A stretch of 64,000 nucleotides of DNA, from NCBI RefSeq assembly GCF_005938125.1, contig NZ_VCQN01000001.1, positions 496,001 to 560,000 on the forward strand, read 5' to 3'. The position numbers and the translations under genes were made by a program. A model generated the notes under the pieces. That model saw only the letters and a program-made list of their open reading frames with translations. It had not been told where the DNA came from and ran no database searches. Positions 7,993 through 17,602 of the stretch are shown here, piece after piece (the stretch's first letter is position 1; the number at the start of each line of letters is the position of its first letter). This DNA comes from Bacillus sp. BHET2. Its GTDB lineage: Bacteria > Bacillota > Bacilli > Bacillales > Bacillaceae_B.

Positions 7993-9516
7993 ATGGATAT
8001 CGGATCATATTTAGCACAAAATGCGAGAAAAAAACCGGAAAAGCTGGCAATTGAATGTGAAGGAAGAACCTACAATTATAAGCAATTTAACGAAGAAGTG
8101 AATAAACTGGCCCATGGGCTTCTTGGACTGGGGATTCAAAAAGGCGATAGGATTGCATTAATGATGAAGAATTCCGACCAGTTTGTTCAAGCTTTCTTTG
8201 CAGGAGCGAAGGTCGGTGCGGTGATTGTACCAGTCAATTTCCGCTTAACGTCATCTGAAGTTCATTATATTTTTGATCAGTCCGACTCCTTGGTTGTCTT
8301 CTGCGACGAGGAATTTGAGGAGACGGTTACCTCAGCAAGAGAAGAAACCCGCGTCTTGCATGTAATCACGACGGGAGCGCCGAAAGTCGTAGGTCATCAT
8401 TCATTTGACCGGGTAGTGAGTGATAATGTAGAAAATCCGCACATCTATATCAGTGATGACGATGACCTGGAAATATTGTATACATCCGGGACCACTGGCA
8501 GGCCTAAGGGGGCATTATTCGATCATAAACGAATCTTCAATGTTGGCCTGACGATGATGATCAGCATGGGTATCAACGAGAGAGAGAATTTCCTTCATAT
8601 CGCTCCGCTGTTCCATTCAGCCCAACTGAACTTGTTCCTCCTTTCAGGTGTTGTACTTGGAGCAACACATATCATCCATCGGGATTTTCATCCGGTGAAG
8701 ACGCTCGAGAAGATACAGGAGCATAAGGTTACTCACTTCTTTGGAGTGCCTGCCATGTATACCTTTATGCTCCAAGTGCCGAACGCTTCTGATTATGACC
8801 TTTCTTCCATTAAGAGATGCGGATACGGAGCGGCACCGATGGCCCCTGAAATGGTCCGTAAAGCAATGGAATTGTTCAAGACAGATCAGTTCTTTAATCT
8901 GTGTGGCTTGACCGAAGCAGGACCTGGAGGGATCCTCTTAGATCCTGAAGGGCATAGCACCCATTTTGGAAAAGGAGGGAAAGCGGCTTTCCTGACTGAA
9001 GCGAGGGTCGTGAATGAAGAAGGAAAGGACGTTGCACCCGGCGCTGTCGGAGAGTTCATCGTCAAGGGTGAATCAACCATGAAGGAATATTATAAGAAGC
9101 CGGAAGAAACGGCGAAAGCGCTGAAGGAAGGATGGTTGTATACAGGGGACCTCGCCACCATTGATGAAGAAGGATATATCACACTCGTGGACCGGAAAAA
9201 GGATATGATCATTTCAGGCGGAGAGAACGTGTATTCCATCGAAGTCGAGGACATCCTTTACGAGCATCCAGCTGTATTGGAAGCGGCGATCATCGGACTA
9301 CCGGATGAAACATGGGGAGAAGCCGTCTGTGCCGTCATTGTACAGAAACCGGGCATGAGCATAGATGAGCAGGAACTAAAGGACTTCTGCCGCCAAAAAC
9401 TGGCAGGCTACAAGATTCCCAGAAGAATCTTCATCGAAGAAGTGTTGCCAAGGAATGCATCAGGGAAAATATTAAAATACCAGTTACGCAAATCTTTAAA
9501 TGGAGTTAAACAGTAA
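7993..9516 (+). CDS. Acyl-CoA synthetase (AMP-forming), first gene of the acyl-CoA operon
   Basis: A 507-residue adenylate-forming enzyme that activates a carboxylic acid to its CoA thioester. Visible motifs: the P-loop-like YTSGTTGRPKG near residue 163, GLTEAGPGG, YTGDLATIDEEGY, DRKKDMIISGGENVYSIEVE and the C-terminal catalytic Lys in PRNASGKILK. The start is ATG 7993, behind AGGGGGA; a longer frame opening at 7855 would run through the sigma-54 promoter and cannot be the start of this transcript. It is 33 bp from the next gene. Size and motifs fit medium/long-chain acyl or aryl acid ligases; the substrate is not readable. Confidence 0.92.
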   Translation: MDIGSYLAQNARKKPEKLAIECEGRTYNYKQFNEEVNKLAHGLLGLGIQKGDRIALMMKNSDQFVQAFFAGAKVGAVIVPVNFRLTSSEVHYIFDQSDSLVVFCDEEFEETVTSAREETRVLHVITTGAPKVVGHHSFDRVVSDNVENPHIYISDDDDLEILYTSGTTGRPKGALFDHKRIFNVGLTMMISMGINERENFLHIAPLFHSAQLNLFLLSGVVLGATHIIHRDFHPVKTLEKIQEHKVTHFFGVPAMYTFMLQVPNASDYDLSSIKRCGYGAAPMAPEMVRKAMELFKTDQFFNLCGLTEAGPGGILLDPEGHSTHFGKGGKAAFLTEARVVNEEGKDVAPGAVGEFIVKGESTMKEYYKKPEETAKALKEGWLYTGDLATIDEEGYITLVDRKKDMIISGGENVYSIEVEDILYEHPAVLEAAIIGLPDETWGEAVCAVIVQKPGMSIDEQELKDFCRQKLAGYKIPRRIFIEEVLPRNASGKILKYQLRKSLNGVKQ

Positions 9517-9549
9517 CAAATAACTGATTTTCATAGAGGAGAGGTAAGG

Positions 9550-10695
9550 ATGAAACACCTTTATTTAACCGATGACCACGATATGTTTCGCAGGTCATTA
9601 CGGAAGTTTCTAGAGAAAGAAGCATACCCTTACTATAATCAGTGGGAAGAGGAGCGGCTGATTCCCCGCTCTTTCTGGACGAAGATGGGTGCGCAGGGCT
9701 ATCTGTGTCCGGATATTGATGAACCGTACGGTGGAAGCGGGGTCGACTGGGGATACTCGGTAATCATTAATGAAGAGATTGAGCGAGTGGGCTCAGGCCT
9801 AGTCGGCATCGGACTCCATAATGATATTGTGGTTCCTTATATCACAGCGTTTGGGACAGAAGAGCAGAAACAGCGCTGGCTCCCGAAATGTACAACGGGA
9901 GAAATCATTACGGCGATTGCGATGACAGAACCGGGAACAGGTTCGGATCTCGCCAATATCAAGACCACCGCTGTTCTTGAGGGGGATCACTACATCGTTA
10001 ATGGGTCCAAAACGTTTATCACGAACGGCATCCATTCGGATCTGATTGTGGTTGCCTGTAAAACCGATCCAAAAGCGAACCCGAAGCATAAGGGTGTCAG
10101 TCTTCTTGTGATCGAGCGGGACACTCCTGGATTTTCACGAGGGAGAAAGCTGAACAAGGTCGGATTGCACTCTCAGGACACTGCGGAGCTCATATTCGAG
10201 GACTGTGTGGTCCCGAAGGAGAATCTGCTTGGCGAAGAGGGGAAAGGTTTCCTATACCTGATGGAGAAACTTCAACAGGAACGCCTCCTCGTTGCGATTG
10301 CTGCACAAACCGCATCAGAGGTGATGCTTCAGCAGACAATCGACTATGTGAAGAGCCGGGATGCATTCGGAAAACCCGTGAGCAAATTTCAGAACACGCA
10401 ATTTAAGATCGCTGAGATGGCGACAGAAAATGAAATGGGCAGGGCTTTTCTTGATCAGCTGATTGCTGAACACATTGACGGACAGGATATCGTGACGAAG
10501 GTGTCCATGGCGAAGTGGAAGCTAACCGACAGTGCCAAGAAGATTGCCGCTGAATGCATGCAGCTTCATGGAGGATACGGATACATGGAAGAATACGAGA
10601 TTGCAAGGAGATTCCGGGATATTCCTGTCGCAAGCATCTATGCAGGGACAAATGAAATCATGAAGACGATCATTGCGAAGAATTTAGGTTTATAG
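9550..10695 (+). CDS. Acyl-CoA dehydrogenase
   Basis: A 381-residue flavoenzyme making the trans-2-enoyl-CoA. It carries AMTEPGTGSDLANIKTTA (FAD/substrate loop), KTFITNG, ERLLVAIAAQTASE, MQLHGGYGYMEEYEIARRFRD and the C-terminal YAGTNEIMK with the catalytic Glu near residue 367. Length and motif order match the ACAD family over its full extent. Electrons would pass to an electron-transfer flavoprotein that is not in this window. Ribosome binding site GAGGAGAGG. Chain-length preference is unknown. Confidence 0.94.
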   Translation: MKHLYLTDDHDMFRRSLRKFLEKEAYPYYNQWEEERLIPRSFWTKMGAQGYLCPDIDEPYGGSGVDWGYSVIINEEIERVGSGLVGIGLHNDIVVPYITAFGTEEQKQRWLPKCTTGEIITAIAMTEPGTGSDLANIKTTAVLEGDHYIVNGSKTFITNGIHSDLIVVACKTDPKANPKHKGVSLLVIERDTPGFSRGRKLNKVGLHSQDTAELIFEDCVVPKENLLGEEGKGFLYLMEKLQQERLLVAIAAQTASEVMLQQTIDYVKSRDAFGKPVSKFQNTQFKIAEMATENEMGRAFLDQLIAEHIDGQDIVTKVSMAKWKLTDSAKKIAAECMQLHGGYGYMEEYEIARRFRDIPVASIYAGTNEIMKTIIAKNLGL

Positions 10696-10731
10696 AGAAC
10701 GAGATTTTATATACAGAAAGGAAGAAGGAAT

Positions 10732-11886
10732 ATGCGTGAAGTAGTGATTGTGGAAGGGGTAAGGACACCGGTTGGGAGAAGGAAGGGACTTCTGAAGGAT
10801 ATCCGTCCCGATGACCTTGCTGGACAGGTGTTACAGGAGGTTGTGAAACGAGCGGGGATTGATTCGGGGCTCATTGAAGATGTCATACTAGGTTGCGTTA
10901 CTCAGGCAGGTGAGCAGGCAGGTGACGTTGCACGTGTGGGTGCCTTGATTGCTGGCTTTCCGGTTGAGGTGCCTGGAACGACGATTGACCGCCAGTGCGG
11001 GTCGAGCCAGCAGGCCGTCCATTTCGCTGCGCAGGCGATTTTGGCAGGGGATATGGATGTGGTGATTGCTGGTGGAGTGGAGAATATGTCCAGGGTACCT
11101 ATGGGATCAAACTATCAGGATGCGGTTCCGTTTAGCCCTAAATTGAAGGAGCGCTATGAAATTATCCATCAGGGGTTATCGGCTGAGAGAATCGCCGAGA
11201 AGTATGGATTCACCCGGGCACAGCTTGACGAATTCGCGGCAGAAAGTCACCGAAGAGCGTTGAAAGCACAGGCTGAAGGTCATTTTAAAAAAGAAATTAT
11301 GCCACTCGAAGTAATGAATGAAAACGGTGAAACCAGCTTCGTGACCGATGACTCGGGACCAAGGGAAGGAACGACAACGGATGTTCTGGCAGGATTGAAA
11401 ACGGTCTTCAAGGAAGACGGGGTGATCCATGCAGGAAACTCAAGCCAGATCAGTGACGGGGCAGCCGTCCTTCTATTGATGAGTCGTGAAAAGGCGGAAG
11501 AGCTTGGATTGAAACCACGCTTTAAGGTTCACACAAGAGTAGTGGTCGGTTCAGACCCTACTTTGATGCTGACAGGACCGATTCCAGCTACGGAAAAAGT
11601 GTTGAAAAAGTCCGGATTGAAGCTTGAGGAGATCGATGTGTTCGAGGTCAATGAAGCCTTTGCTCCTGTTACGATGGCGTGGCTTAAGGAAACGGGCGCG
11701 GATCCGGCTAAATGCAATCCGAATGGTGGAGCAATTGCCCTAGGTCATCCACTCGGTGCCAGTGGGGCACGCTTGATGATTACGATGATGCACGAGCTTG
11801 AACGAACCGGTGGCCGCTATGGATTGCAGACCATGTGTGAGGGGCATGGCATGGCGAATGCCACTATTATTGAGAGGCTCGATTGA
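10732..11886 (+). CDS. Thiolase (acetyl-CoA C-acyltransferase)
   Basis: A 384-residue thiolase. The acyl-carrying Cys is in DRQCGSSQQ near residue 90; the later catalytic residues are in NEAFAP, GGAIALGHPLGASGARL and CEGHGMANATI. Ribosome binding site AAAGGAAGAAGG. In the operon context a degradative role (cleaving 3-ketoacyl-CoA) is more likely than acetoacetyl-CoA synthesis, but the sequence alone does not decide. Confidence 0.93.
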   Translation: MREVVIVEGVRTPVGRRKGLLKDIRPDDLAGQVLQEVVKRAGIDSGLIEDVILGCVTQAGEQAGDVARVGALIAGFPVEVPGTTIDRQCGSSQQAVHFAAQAILAGDMDVVIAGGVENMSRVPMGSNYQDAVPFSPKLKERYEIIHQGLSAERIAEKYGFTRAQLDEFAAESHRRALKAQAEGHFKKEIMPLEVMNENGETSFVTDDSGPREGTTTDVLAGLKTVFKEDGVIHAGNSSQISDGAAVLLLMSREKAEELGLKPRFKVHTRVVVGSDPTLMLTGPIPATEKVLKKSGLKLEEIDVFEVNEAFAPVTMAWLKETGADPAKCNPNGGAIALGHPLGASGARLMITMMHELERTGGRYGLQTMCEGHGMANATIIERLD

Positions 11887-11914
11887 ATAGGATGAGGAGG
11901 AATGAAATCCCACC

Positions 11915-13030
11915 ATGCTAAAGGGCATTAAAATAATCGACTTTACTAATTATATCCCCGGACCGTTTGCTACCCTAAGGCTTGCGGAGCTTGGAGCAGA
12001 AATCATCAAGGTGGAAGCTCCGAATGGAGATCCTGCAAGGCATAGTGGGGGAGGGTTGGTCTTCACCGCCCATAACCGGGGCAAAAAAAGCATTTCATTG
12101 AATCTGAAACAGGAAGAAGGAAGAGGGATTGCCCTCGAATTGATTCAAAAGGCGGACGCAGTTATTGAAAGCTTCCGCCCGGGAGTAATGGACAAACTTG
12201 GTCTCGGGTATGATGCAGCGAGAAGCATCAATCCCACGATCATCTACTGTTCGATTACAGGCTATGGAAATAGTGGGAAAATGGCTGGGCTTGGAAGCCA
12301 TGATCTGAATTATATGAGTGTAAGCGGAGCCCTATTCCAATTGACGGACGGGAGTGGAAGGCCGGTCCATCCGACCCAAACGTTTGCTGACTACATAGGG
12401 GGACTAGCCGCGAGTGAACGGATCCTGGCGGGTCTTGTCGGTAGGGGGATAACCGGAGAAGGAAGCTATCATTGTATTTCCATTGCAGACAGCATGACTT
12501 CATTGATGACAAACCATGTCCTGATTGAAAAAGAAATGGGATACCCAAATGGCGTATACACCTTAAACGGCACCGTAGTATCCTATGGGTTGTATGAAAC
12601 AAAGGATGGGAAATATGTAAGTCTCGCTGCCCTTGAACCAAAATTCTGGCGGAACTTTTGCCTGGCAATTGGCAGGGATGAGTGGCTGACTGCTCAGTAT
12701 TCGAAGCCAAAACAAGATAATCCGATTTACGTTGAGCTCGTGGACCTGTTTAAAAGGAAATCACAATCGGAGTGGGCATCATTTGGGCTTGACGTGGATT
12801 GCTGCCTGACCCCGGTACTTAAGACGGGACAGTTGGCTGATCATCCTCTGTTTAAAGAAAAGGGATTAATCACCCCTGATGGACAAGTGAAAATGCACGG
12901 AGACTTGAATAGGGAGCCATGCTCACCACCAGCTGGAATAGGCGAGCAGACGAAAGAGATTCTACAAGAATTTCTTGCTGTTACTGATGAGCAAATTCTG
13001 GATTGGCAAGAGAAGGGCATTATTAAATAG
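11915..13030 (+). CDS. CaiB/BaiF-type (class III) CoA-transferase
   Basis: A 371-residue protein opening MLKGIKIIDFTNYIPGPFATLRLAELGAEIIKVE, the typical first strand-helix of the CaiB/BaiF family, with VIESFRPGVMDKLGLGYD and SITGYGNSG further on. It moves CoA between a thioester and a free acid through an aspartyl-CoA intermediate. Slightly shorter than the usual 390-400 residues. With two ligases in the same operon it suggests that the pathway can load its acid by CoA exchange as well as at ATP cost. It could also be a racemase of the same fold (alpha-methylacyl-CoA racemase), which the sequence does not exclude. Confidence 0.88.
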   Translation: MLKGIKIIDFTNYIPGPFATLRLAELGAEIIKVEAPNGDPARHSGGGLVFTAHNRGKKSISLNLKQEEGRGIALELIQKADAVIESFRPGVMDKLGLGYDAARSINPTIIYCSITGYGNSGKMAGLGSHDLNYMSVSGALFQLTDGSGRPVHPTQTFADYIGGLAASERILAGLVGRGITGEGSYHCISIADSMTSLMTNHVLIEKEMGYPNGVYTLNGTVVSYGLYETKDGKYVSLAALEPKFWRNFCLAIGRDEWLTAQYSKPKQDNPIYVELVDLFKRKSQSEWASFGLDVDCCLTPVLKTGQLADHPLFKEKGLITPDGQVKMHGDLNREPCSPPAGIGEQTKEILQEFLAVTDEQILDWQEKGIIK

Positions 13031-13065
13031 AGCGAATACGAGAAACGAAAAAGGGGAAGATATGT

Positions 13066-14685
13066 ATGATGAAGGTTCCATTGACTGTAGGATCACTAAT
13101 GGAGAGGGCTGAGAAGTTTTTCCCGAGAAAGCAGGTTGTTTCGCGAACTCTTTCTGGGATTCACCGATTAACGTATAAGGAAATCGGTGAACGTACCCGG
13201 AGGCTCTCAAGTGCACTGGAGAAGCTGGGTGTAAAGAAAGGCGATAGAGTCGGGACCTTTGCCTGGAATCATCATCGTCATCTGGAGGTCTATTTCGCAG
13301 CCCCAGGAATGGGAGCAGTCCTGCATACGATTAATATCCGCCTCTCACCTGAGCATATCGCATACATTATCAATCACGCAGAAGACAAAGTGTTACTCGT
13401 CGATGAGGATCTCCTTCCACTCATTGAACAAAACAAGGATATGTTCAAAACAGTCGAAGCCTATATCATCATGACCGACAAGGATGAACTGCCTGAAACG
13501 ACACTGGAACCGGTCTATTCCTATGAAAAACTGTTGAAGGAAGCGAATCCAACGTTCGAATTCGTTAAGGATATCGACGAAAACGAGGCTGCCGGCATGT
13601 GCTATACATCGGCCACCACCGGACAACCGAAGGGCGTCGTATACTCCCACAGAGCGATCGTACTGCACTGCTTCGCCTTTGGACTGGCTGATACAGTGGC
13701 CCTTTCTGAAAGGGATACGGTGATGCCTGTCGTTCCGATGTTCCATGCCAATGCCTGGGGATTGCCGTTTGCTGCGACGTGGTTCGGTTCGACACAAGTA
13801 TTGCCAGGTCCGGCATTCACTCCCAAGCTCTTGGCAGGATTAATTGAAGAGGAAAGCGTAACGCTAACTGCCGGTGTACCAACTATTTGGCTTGGACTAC
13901 TCAATGAACTTGAAAAGGGGACGTACACCACTTCTTCCTTGCGATCCATCATTTGCGGAGGATCGGCAGCACCACGGGGAATGATCAAAGCCTTTGAAAC
14001 AAAATACAACATTCCATTCCTGCACGCATACGGCATGACAGAGACTACTCCACTTGCCGTCGTTTCAACACTTAAGAGCCATCAGACGGGACTTGATGAA
14101 GAAGAAATCCTGGATATTCGTTCAAAGCAAGGACTGATAGTGCCAGGGCTTGAGATGAAAGTCATCGGTGTGAACGGAGAGGTAAAGTGGGACGGTGAAG
14201 AAATGGGTGAGCTCCTGCTCCGGGGACCGTGGATTGCAGATGAGTACTACAAGGATGAACGTTCACAGGATGCCTTCCGGGATGGGTGGCTTTATACAGG
14301 TGACGTCGCCACAGTCGATGAGGAAGGCATCATCAAGCTTGTCGATCGAACGAAGGACCTAATCAAAAGTGGCGGAGAATGGATCTCGTCTGTTGACCTC
14401 GAGAATGCTCTGATGGCCCATGACGCGGTCTTTGAAGCAAGCATCGTTGCAGTCCCACACGAACAGTGGCAGGAACGGCCAGTTGCCTGTGTTGTCTTGA
14501 AAGATTCATATAAAGATAAAATAGATAAAAGCGAACTGATTGATTTCCTGGCTCCTCAATTCGCTAAATGGTGGCTTCCTGATGATATTGTCTTTATGAG
14601 TGAAATACCAAAAACATCCGTGGGGAAATTTTTGAAACGGGCACTCCGGGAACAGTTAAAGGATCACTTAGTGCAGAATTCATAA
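13066..14685 (+). CDS. Second acyl-CoA synthetase (AMP-forming), last gene of the operon
   Basis: A 539-residue adenylate-forming ligase, related in fold but clearly distinct from the first gene of the operon. Motifs: [16 protein letters not shown] near residue 179 (Ala replacing the usual Gly in SGTTG, as seen in several medium/long-chain ligases), [46 protein letters not shown] and the terminal Lys in [10 protein letters not shown]. Ribosome binding site AAGGGGAAG before ATG 13066. A strong terminator follows, closing the operon. Confidence 0.92.
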   Translation: MMKVPLTVGSLMERAEKFFPRKQVVSRTLSGIHRLTYKEIGERTRRLSSALEKLGVKKGDRVGTFAWNHHRHLEVYFAAPGMGAVLHTINIRLSPEHIAYIINHAEDKVLLVDEDLLPLIEQNKDMFKTVEAYIIMTDKDELPETTLEPVYSYEKLLKEANPTFEFVKDIDENEAAGMCYTSATTGQPKGVVYSHRAIVLHCFAFGLADTVALSERDTVMPVVPMFHANAWGLPFAATWFGSTQVLPGPAFTPKLLAGLIEEESVTLTAGVPTIWLGLLNELEKGTYTTSSLRSIICGGSAAPRGMIKAFETKYNIPFLHAYGMTETTPLAVVSTLKSHQTGLDEEEILDIRSKQGLIVPGLEMKVIGVNGEVKWDGEEMGELLLRGPWIADEYYKDERSQDAFRDGWLYTGDVATVDEEGIIKLVDRTKDLIKSGGEWISSVDLENALMAHDAVFEASIVAVPHEQWQERPVACVVLKDSYKDKIDKSELIDFLAPQFAKWWLPDDIVFMSEIPKTSVGKFLKRALREQLKDHLVQNS

Positions 14686-14693
14686 TGAGATTG

Positions 14694-14723
14694 CCGGCCT
14701 GGTGGGAAGAGGCCGGTTTTTTT
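14694..14723 (+). terminator. Rho-independent terminator closing the acyl-CoA operon
   Basis: CCGGCCT (14694-14700) pairs with AGGCCGG (14710-14716), then seven T. Confidence 0.92.
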
Positions 14724-14743
14724 GTATTCCGATTCGTTGCGCT

Positions 14744-14769
14744 TTGATAAATAAACGGACGTTTATAAT
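14744..14769 (+). promoter_or_regulatory. Operator-like dyad overlapping a possible -10 box
   Basis: A perfect 16-bp dyad ATAAACG-GA-CGTTTAT (14751-14766) overlaps a TATAAT (14764-14769). Such short dyads are typical of TetR-family operators. The nearest -35-like box, TTGATA (14744), is only 14 bp away, so the promoter part is weak. It lies 60 bp upstream of the two membrane-protein genes. Confidence 0.5.
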
Positions 14770-14828
14770 AGAATTAATAAAAAATGGAAAGATAAAAGTA
14801 CCATTACATACTTGAGGATGAACCCTAA

Positions 14829-15617
14829 TTGGATAATTATACGAATGATAACACGGCTAGAAGATACAAAGCGCACGTCAGTATTCTTGGCACAACTCAA
14901 ATTCATTTAAAAAATCCTTATATTATCGCATGGTGGTCTGTTTCGTTCCCTGGGTTTGGTCACTTGCTTCTGTCCAAGTATATTAGGGGATTCCTATTAT
15001 TGGCCTGGGAAGTGGTGATCAATTTAAAAGCCCATGTGAACCTGGCGATGATCTATTCTTTTCAGGGGAATATCCCGATGGCGAAAGAGGTATTAAATAC
15101 ACAGTGGCTTTTAATTTACATTCCCGTCTATATTTTTGCTATTTGGGATAGCTATAGGACAACGGTTGATTTAAATAATATATACATATTGGCTGAACGG
15201 GAAGACCATCAAATCAATTCCTTTAGTATGGGGGCATTGGAGATCAATTATTTGGATAAAAGGAACCCTCTCTTAGCAGCTTTATGGTCATTTTTTATGC
15301 CTGGTTTGGGTCAATTGTATATTCACAGGATTGTGACGGCGTTTGTCGTGATCGTTTGGAGTGTGGTGTTTTTTTATTACTCCCATATGCTTGAGGGAGT
15401 GTCTCTCTTGTTTCTTGGAGAGGTAGAGAAGGCAACGGATGTCCTGAAACCTGAGTGGCTGCTCATGTTTCCCTCCTTATATGGGTTCGCAATATTCGAT
15501 GCGTATATGAATACGGTCGAAAATAACAAGCTTTACGAAAAGGAACAGAGGCGTTTTCTTAAGAATTACTATCAAGCAAAGTCATTTCGGATTTTGAAAG
15601 GAAAAAAGATATTATGA
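14829..15617 (+). CDS. Integral membrane protein with internal duplication
   Basis: A 262-residue protein of unknown function, TTG start with GAGGATG upstream. Two homologous halves are visible: NPYIIAWWSVSFPGFGHLLL to TQWLLIYIPVYIFAIWDSYR (about 30-115), and NPLLAALWSFFMPGLGQLY to PEWLLMFPSLYGFAIFDAY (about 140-240). Each half has two or three hydrophobic helices and the motif PG(F/L)G(H/Q)L, followed by a (T/P)(Q/E)WLL...FAI(W/F)DAY signature. The repeat suggests a pseudo-symmetric four-to-six-helix protein. It overlaps the next gene by 4 bp and is translationally coupled to it. I do not recognise a family name. Confidence 0.8.
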   Translation: MDNYTNDNTARRYKAHVSILGTTQIHLKNPYIIAWWSVSFPGFGHLLLSKYIRGFLLLAWEVVINLKAHVNLAMIYSFQGNIPMAKEVLNTQWLLIYIPVYIFAIWDSYRTTVDLNNIYILAEREDHQINSFSMGALEINYLDKRNPLLAALWSFFMPGLGQLYIHRIVTAFVVIVWSVVFFYYSHMLEGVSLLFLGEVEKATDVLKPEWLLMFPSLYGFAIFDAYMNTVENNKLYEKEQRRFLKNYYQAKSFRILKGKKIL

Positions 15618-16081
15618 CAATGCAAATTTTTTCTACTTTTGAAAATCACGTCTTTTTAGAAATCGCCATTGCTGGTCTAGAGAAGGTCGGGATCACAAAG
15701 GAAGATATATTCGCGGTTCCTCTGGATAATCGGAAAGAAAAAAGGAAAATATTTGATACACTGCATCGGTCAGACGGAATATCACTGATTGATATGGCCA
15801 TGCCAATGGCAACTGCATGTGCGGTCATTACAGCAAGCATCGGATTTGAACTTAAGTGGGGCCCTATTTACTGGGGGTTGATCGGTGCGGTAGGAGGATT
15901 TGTATTAGGGTTGGCCATCCGTCTCATTCTTGTCTCCAAATCCAATCAGAAACAGCATCGATTAAAGGGAAAGCACTCGGAAGTCATCCTGATTGTAGAA
16001 TGTGACGAGTCAAAGGGAGAGCAAGTTGAGAAAATCCTTTGGGAGCATTTTGCATTGGGGTTAGCGAAAATAATGAAATGA
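15614..16081 (+). CDS. Small membrane protein, unknown function
   Basis: A 155-residue protein starting inside the last codons of the preceding membrane gene (ATGA overlap). The soluble N-part (about 1-55) is followed by two hydrophobic helices (about 62-80 and 85-108), then a charged C-terminal domain (HSEVILIVECDESKGEQVEKIL) that looks like a small alpha/beta unit. N- and C-parts together could form one cytoplasmic domain split by a hairpin in the membrane. Coupling to the duplicated membrane protein implies a joint function, unknown. Confidence 0.75.
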   Translation: MTMQIFSTFENHVFLEIAIAGLEKVGITKEDIFAVPLDNRKEKRKIFDTLHRSDGISLIDMAMPMATACAVITASIGFELKWGPIYWGLIGAVGGFVLGLAIRLILVSKSNQKQHRLKGKHSEVILIVECDESKGEQVEKILWEHFALGLAKIMK

Positions 16082-16096
16082 AAGCACAAGGAATGG

Positions 16097-16128
16097 AAAC
16101 CGGCCAGATTGTTCTGGCCGGTTTCTTT
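16097..16128. terminator. Bidirectional terminator between convergent genes
   Basis: A perfect 12-bp stem (AAACCGGCCAGA / TCTGGCCGGTTT), 4-nt loop, followed by CTTT on the plus side and TTCC on the minus side. It separates the membrane pair from the minus-strand MFS gene. Confidence 0.88.
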
Positions 16129-16164
16129 ATTGGGACCATATTCATTTCCGTCTTGAGGGGTTCT

Positions 16165-17358
16165 TCAGCTCTCCTGATTCACCCTTCCTTTTCCAATTCG
16201 AAGGGATATTCCTAGTGAAATGATTGCGAGCGTAACGATCATCCACACGACTCCGGCCCAGTCGAAATGGTGATAAAAAGAGCCGCTTACGGTTCCTCCG
16301 ATACTTGAACCTGCATAATAAGCGGACAAGTAAAGGGCTGAGGCCTGTGCTTTATCATGGATGGCCAGTCGTCCGACCCAGCTGCTGGCAATGGAATGAC
16401 CGGCAAAGAAACCATAAGTGAAGACGGAGATCCCGATGATTTTCACCCAGATATTTGGGTGGAGGGTGGTGAGCACCCCGAGTAACAAGATAAGTAAAGA
16501 CAGTGGAAGAATCTTTCTCTTACCATATTGATCCGCAAGCATCCCCATCCAGGTTGAGCTGAAGGTACCTACAATGTAGACGATGAAAATAAAACCGACG
16601 ACGGTTTGGCTTAGTGAGTAGGGTGGAGCGATCAGTTCGAACCCTATGTAATTGTATAGGGAAACGAATCCTCCCATCAGAAGAAATCCAATGATAAATA
16701 AAGACAATAACCCCGGTACTTTGAATTGACTGAACAAGGAACCTGTCAACGGTTTAAGCTTGAAAGACTGGGGGACGAAATGGTTCGACGCGGGAAGCAA
16801 CAACAGGAAGAAGAAACTTGAAAGCAAGCTGATGATTCCGATACCCATTAACGCGATATGCCAATTGAAATAGTCGGTCAGAACACCGCTGATGATCCGT
16901 CCCGACATTCCACCGATGGAGTTCCCGCTAATGTATAATCCCATTGCCATCCCTAGGCTTCTCGCCTCGATTTCCTCACCTAGATACGCCATCGCAACAG
17001 CTGGAAGTCCAGCAAGCGTAATCCCCTGAAGAATCCGCCCTGCAACCAACAGATGAAAGCTTGAGGCAAACCCGGTGCATATGGCAAGGAAGGAAGAAGC
17101 CAGTAATGAGAAGGTCATCACAGATTTCCTGCCGTATACGTCTGATAAGGATCCCGCGATTAATAGACTAATCGCTAGAGCAATGGTCGTTGAGGACTGG
17201 CTGAGACTTGAGCCAGCCGGTGAAAGATTGAATTCATTTGCAATCTCAGGAAGCAGGGGCTGCGTCCCCCAAAGAATCGCAAACGTGCTGAATCCACCTG
17301 CGAAAAGGGCAAGGTTGGCATTCTTGAAAGCCGATGTTCCCCGCTTGATGTATTCCAT
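16165..17358 (-). CDS. MFS transporter (12-helix exporter type)
   Basis: A 397-residue major facilitator protein. It shows about 12 hydrophobic helices, the motif A-like GSLSDVYGRKSVM between helices 2 and 3, a second ADQYGKRKIL loop in the C half, and LQGITLAGLPAVAMAYLGEE in helix 4. This profile fits the drug/sugar efflux branch (YnfM/YybF-like). The start is the ATG at 17358 because AAAGGAG lies 9 nt upstream; the frame is open 38 codons further but without a ribosome binding site. Substrate unknown. No regulator is adjacent. Confidence 0.9.
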   Translation of the reverse strand: MEYIKRGTSAFKNANLALFAGGFSTFAILWGTQPLLPEIANEFNLSPAGSSLSQSSTTIALAISLLIAGSLSDVYGRKSVMTFSLLASSFLAICTGFASSFHLLVAGRILQGITLAGLPAVAMAYLGEEIEARSLGMAMGLYISGNSIGGMSGRIISGVLTDYFNWHIALMGIGIISLLSSFFFLLLLPASNHFVPQSFKLKPLTGSLFSQFKVPGLLSLFIIGFLLMGGFVSLYNYIGFELIAPPYSLSQTVVGFIFIVYIVGTFSSTWMGMLADQYGKRKILPLSLLILLLGVLTTLHPNIWVKIIGISVFTYGFFAGHSIASSWVGRLAIHDKAQASALYLSAYYAGSSIGGTVSGSFYHHFDWAGVVWMIVTLAIISLGISLRIGKGRVNQES

Positions 17359-17531
17359 AGTACAAGACTCCTTTATTTTCCTTTGTAACATGAAAAGTGG
17401 TTGAGAGATGGATAGTTTAATGGAATTCACTCTTTCTAATCCGCCTTCTACAAGACCTTGTAGAGGTTGCAATGAATGAATAGCTGGAAGTCAGTCTAGT
17501 ATCGGGACCAGCTCCAACAGAATTTCCGAAT

Positions 17532-17570
17532 ACTCAAAATACCTGTCGGTCGCCGACAGGTATTTTGAGT
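17532..17570. terminator. 18-bp perfect inverted repeat with 3-nt loop
   Basis: ACTCAAAATACCTGTCGG (17532-17549) and its exact complement (17553-17570) around TCG. It follows the minus-strand small gene ending at 17603 and precedes the MFS gene on the same strand. Most likely that small gene's terminator, although the perfect symmetry would also suit an operator. Confidence 0.7.
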
Positions 17571-17602
17571 TGAACCTATAAACCAGTATAAGCGTCACAC
17601 AT

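Noticed and set aside
11176..11430. Long antisense ORFs inside thiolase and other acyl-CoA genes
   Set aside because: They are frame shadows of strongly coding sequence, with no start signals.
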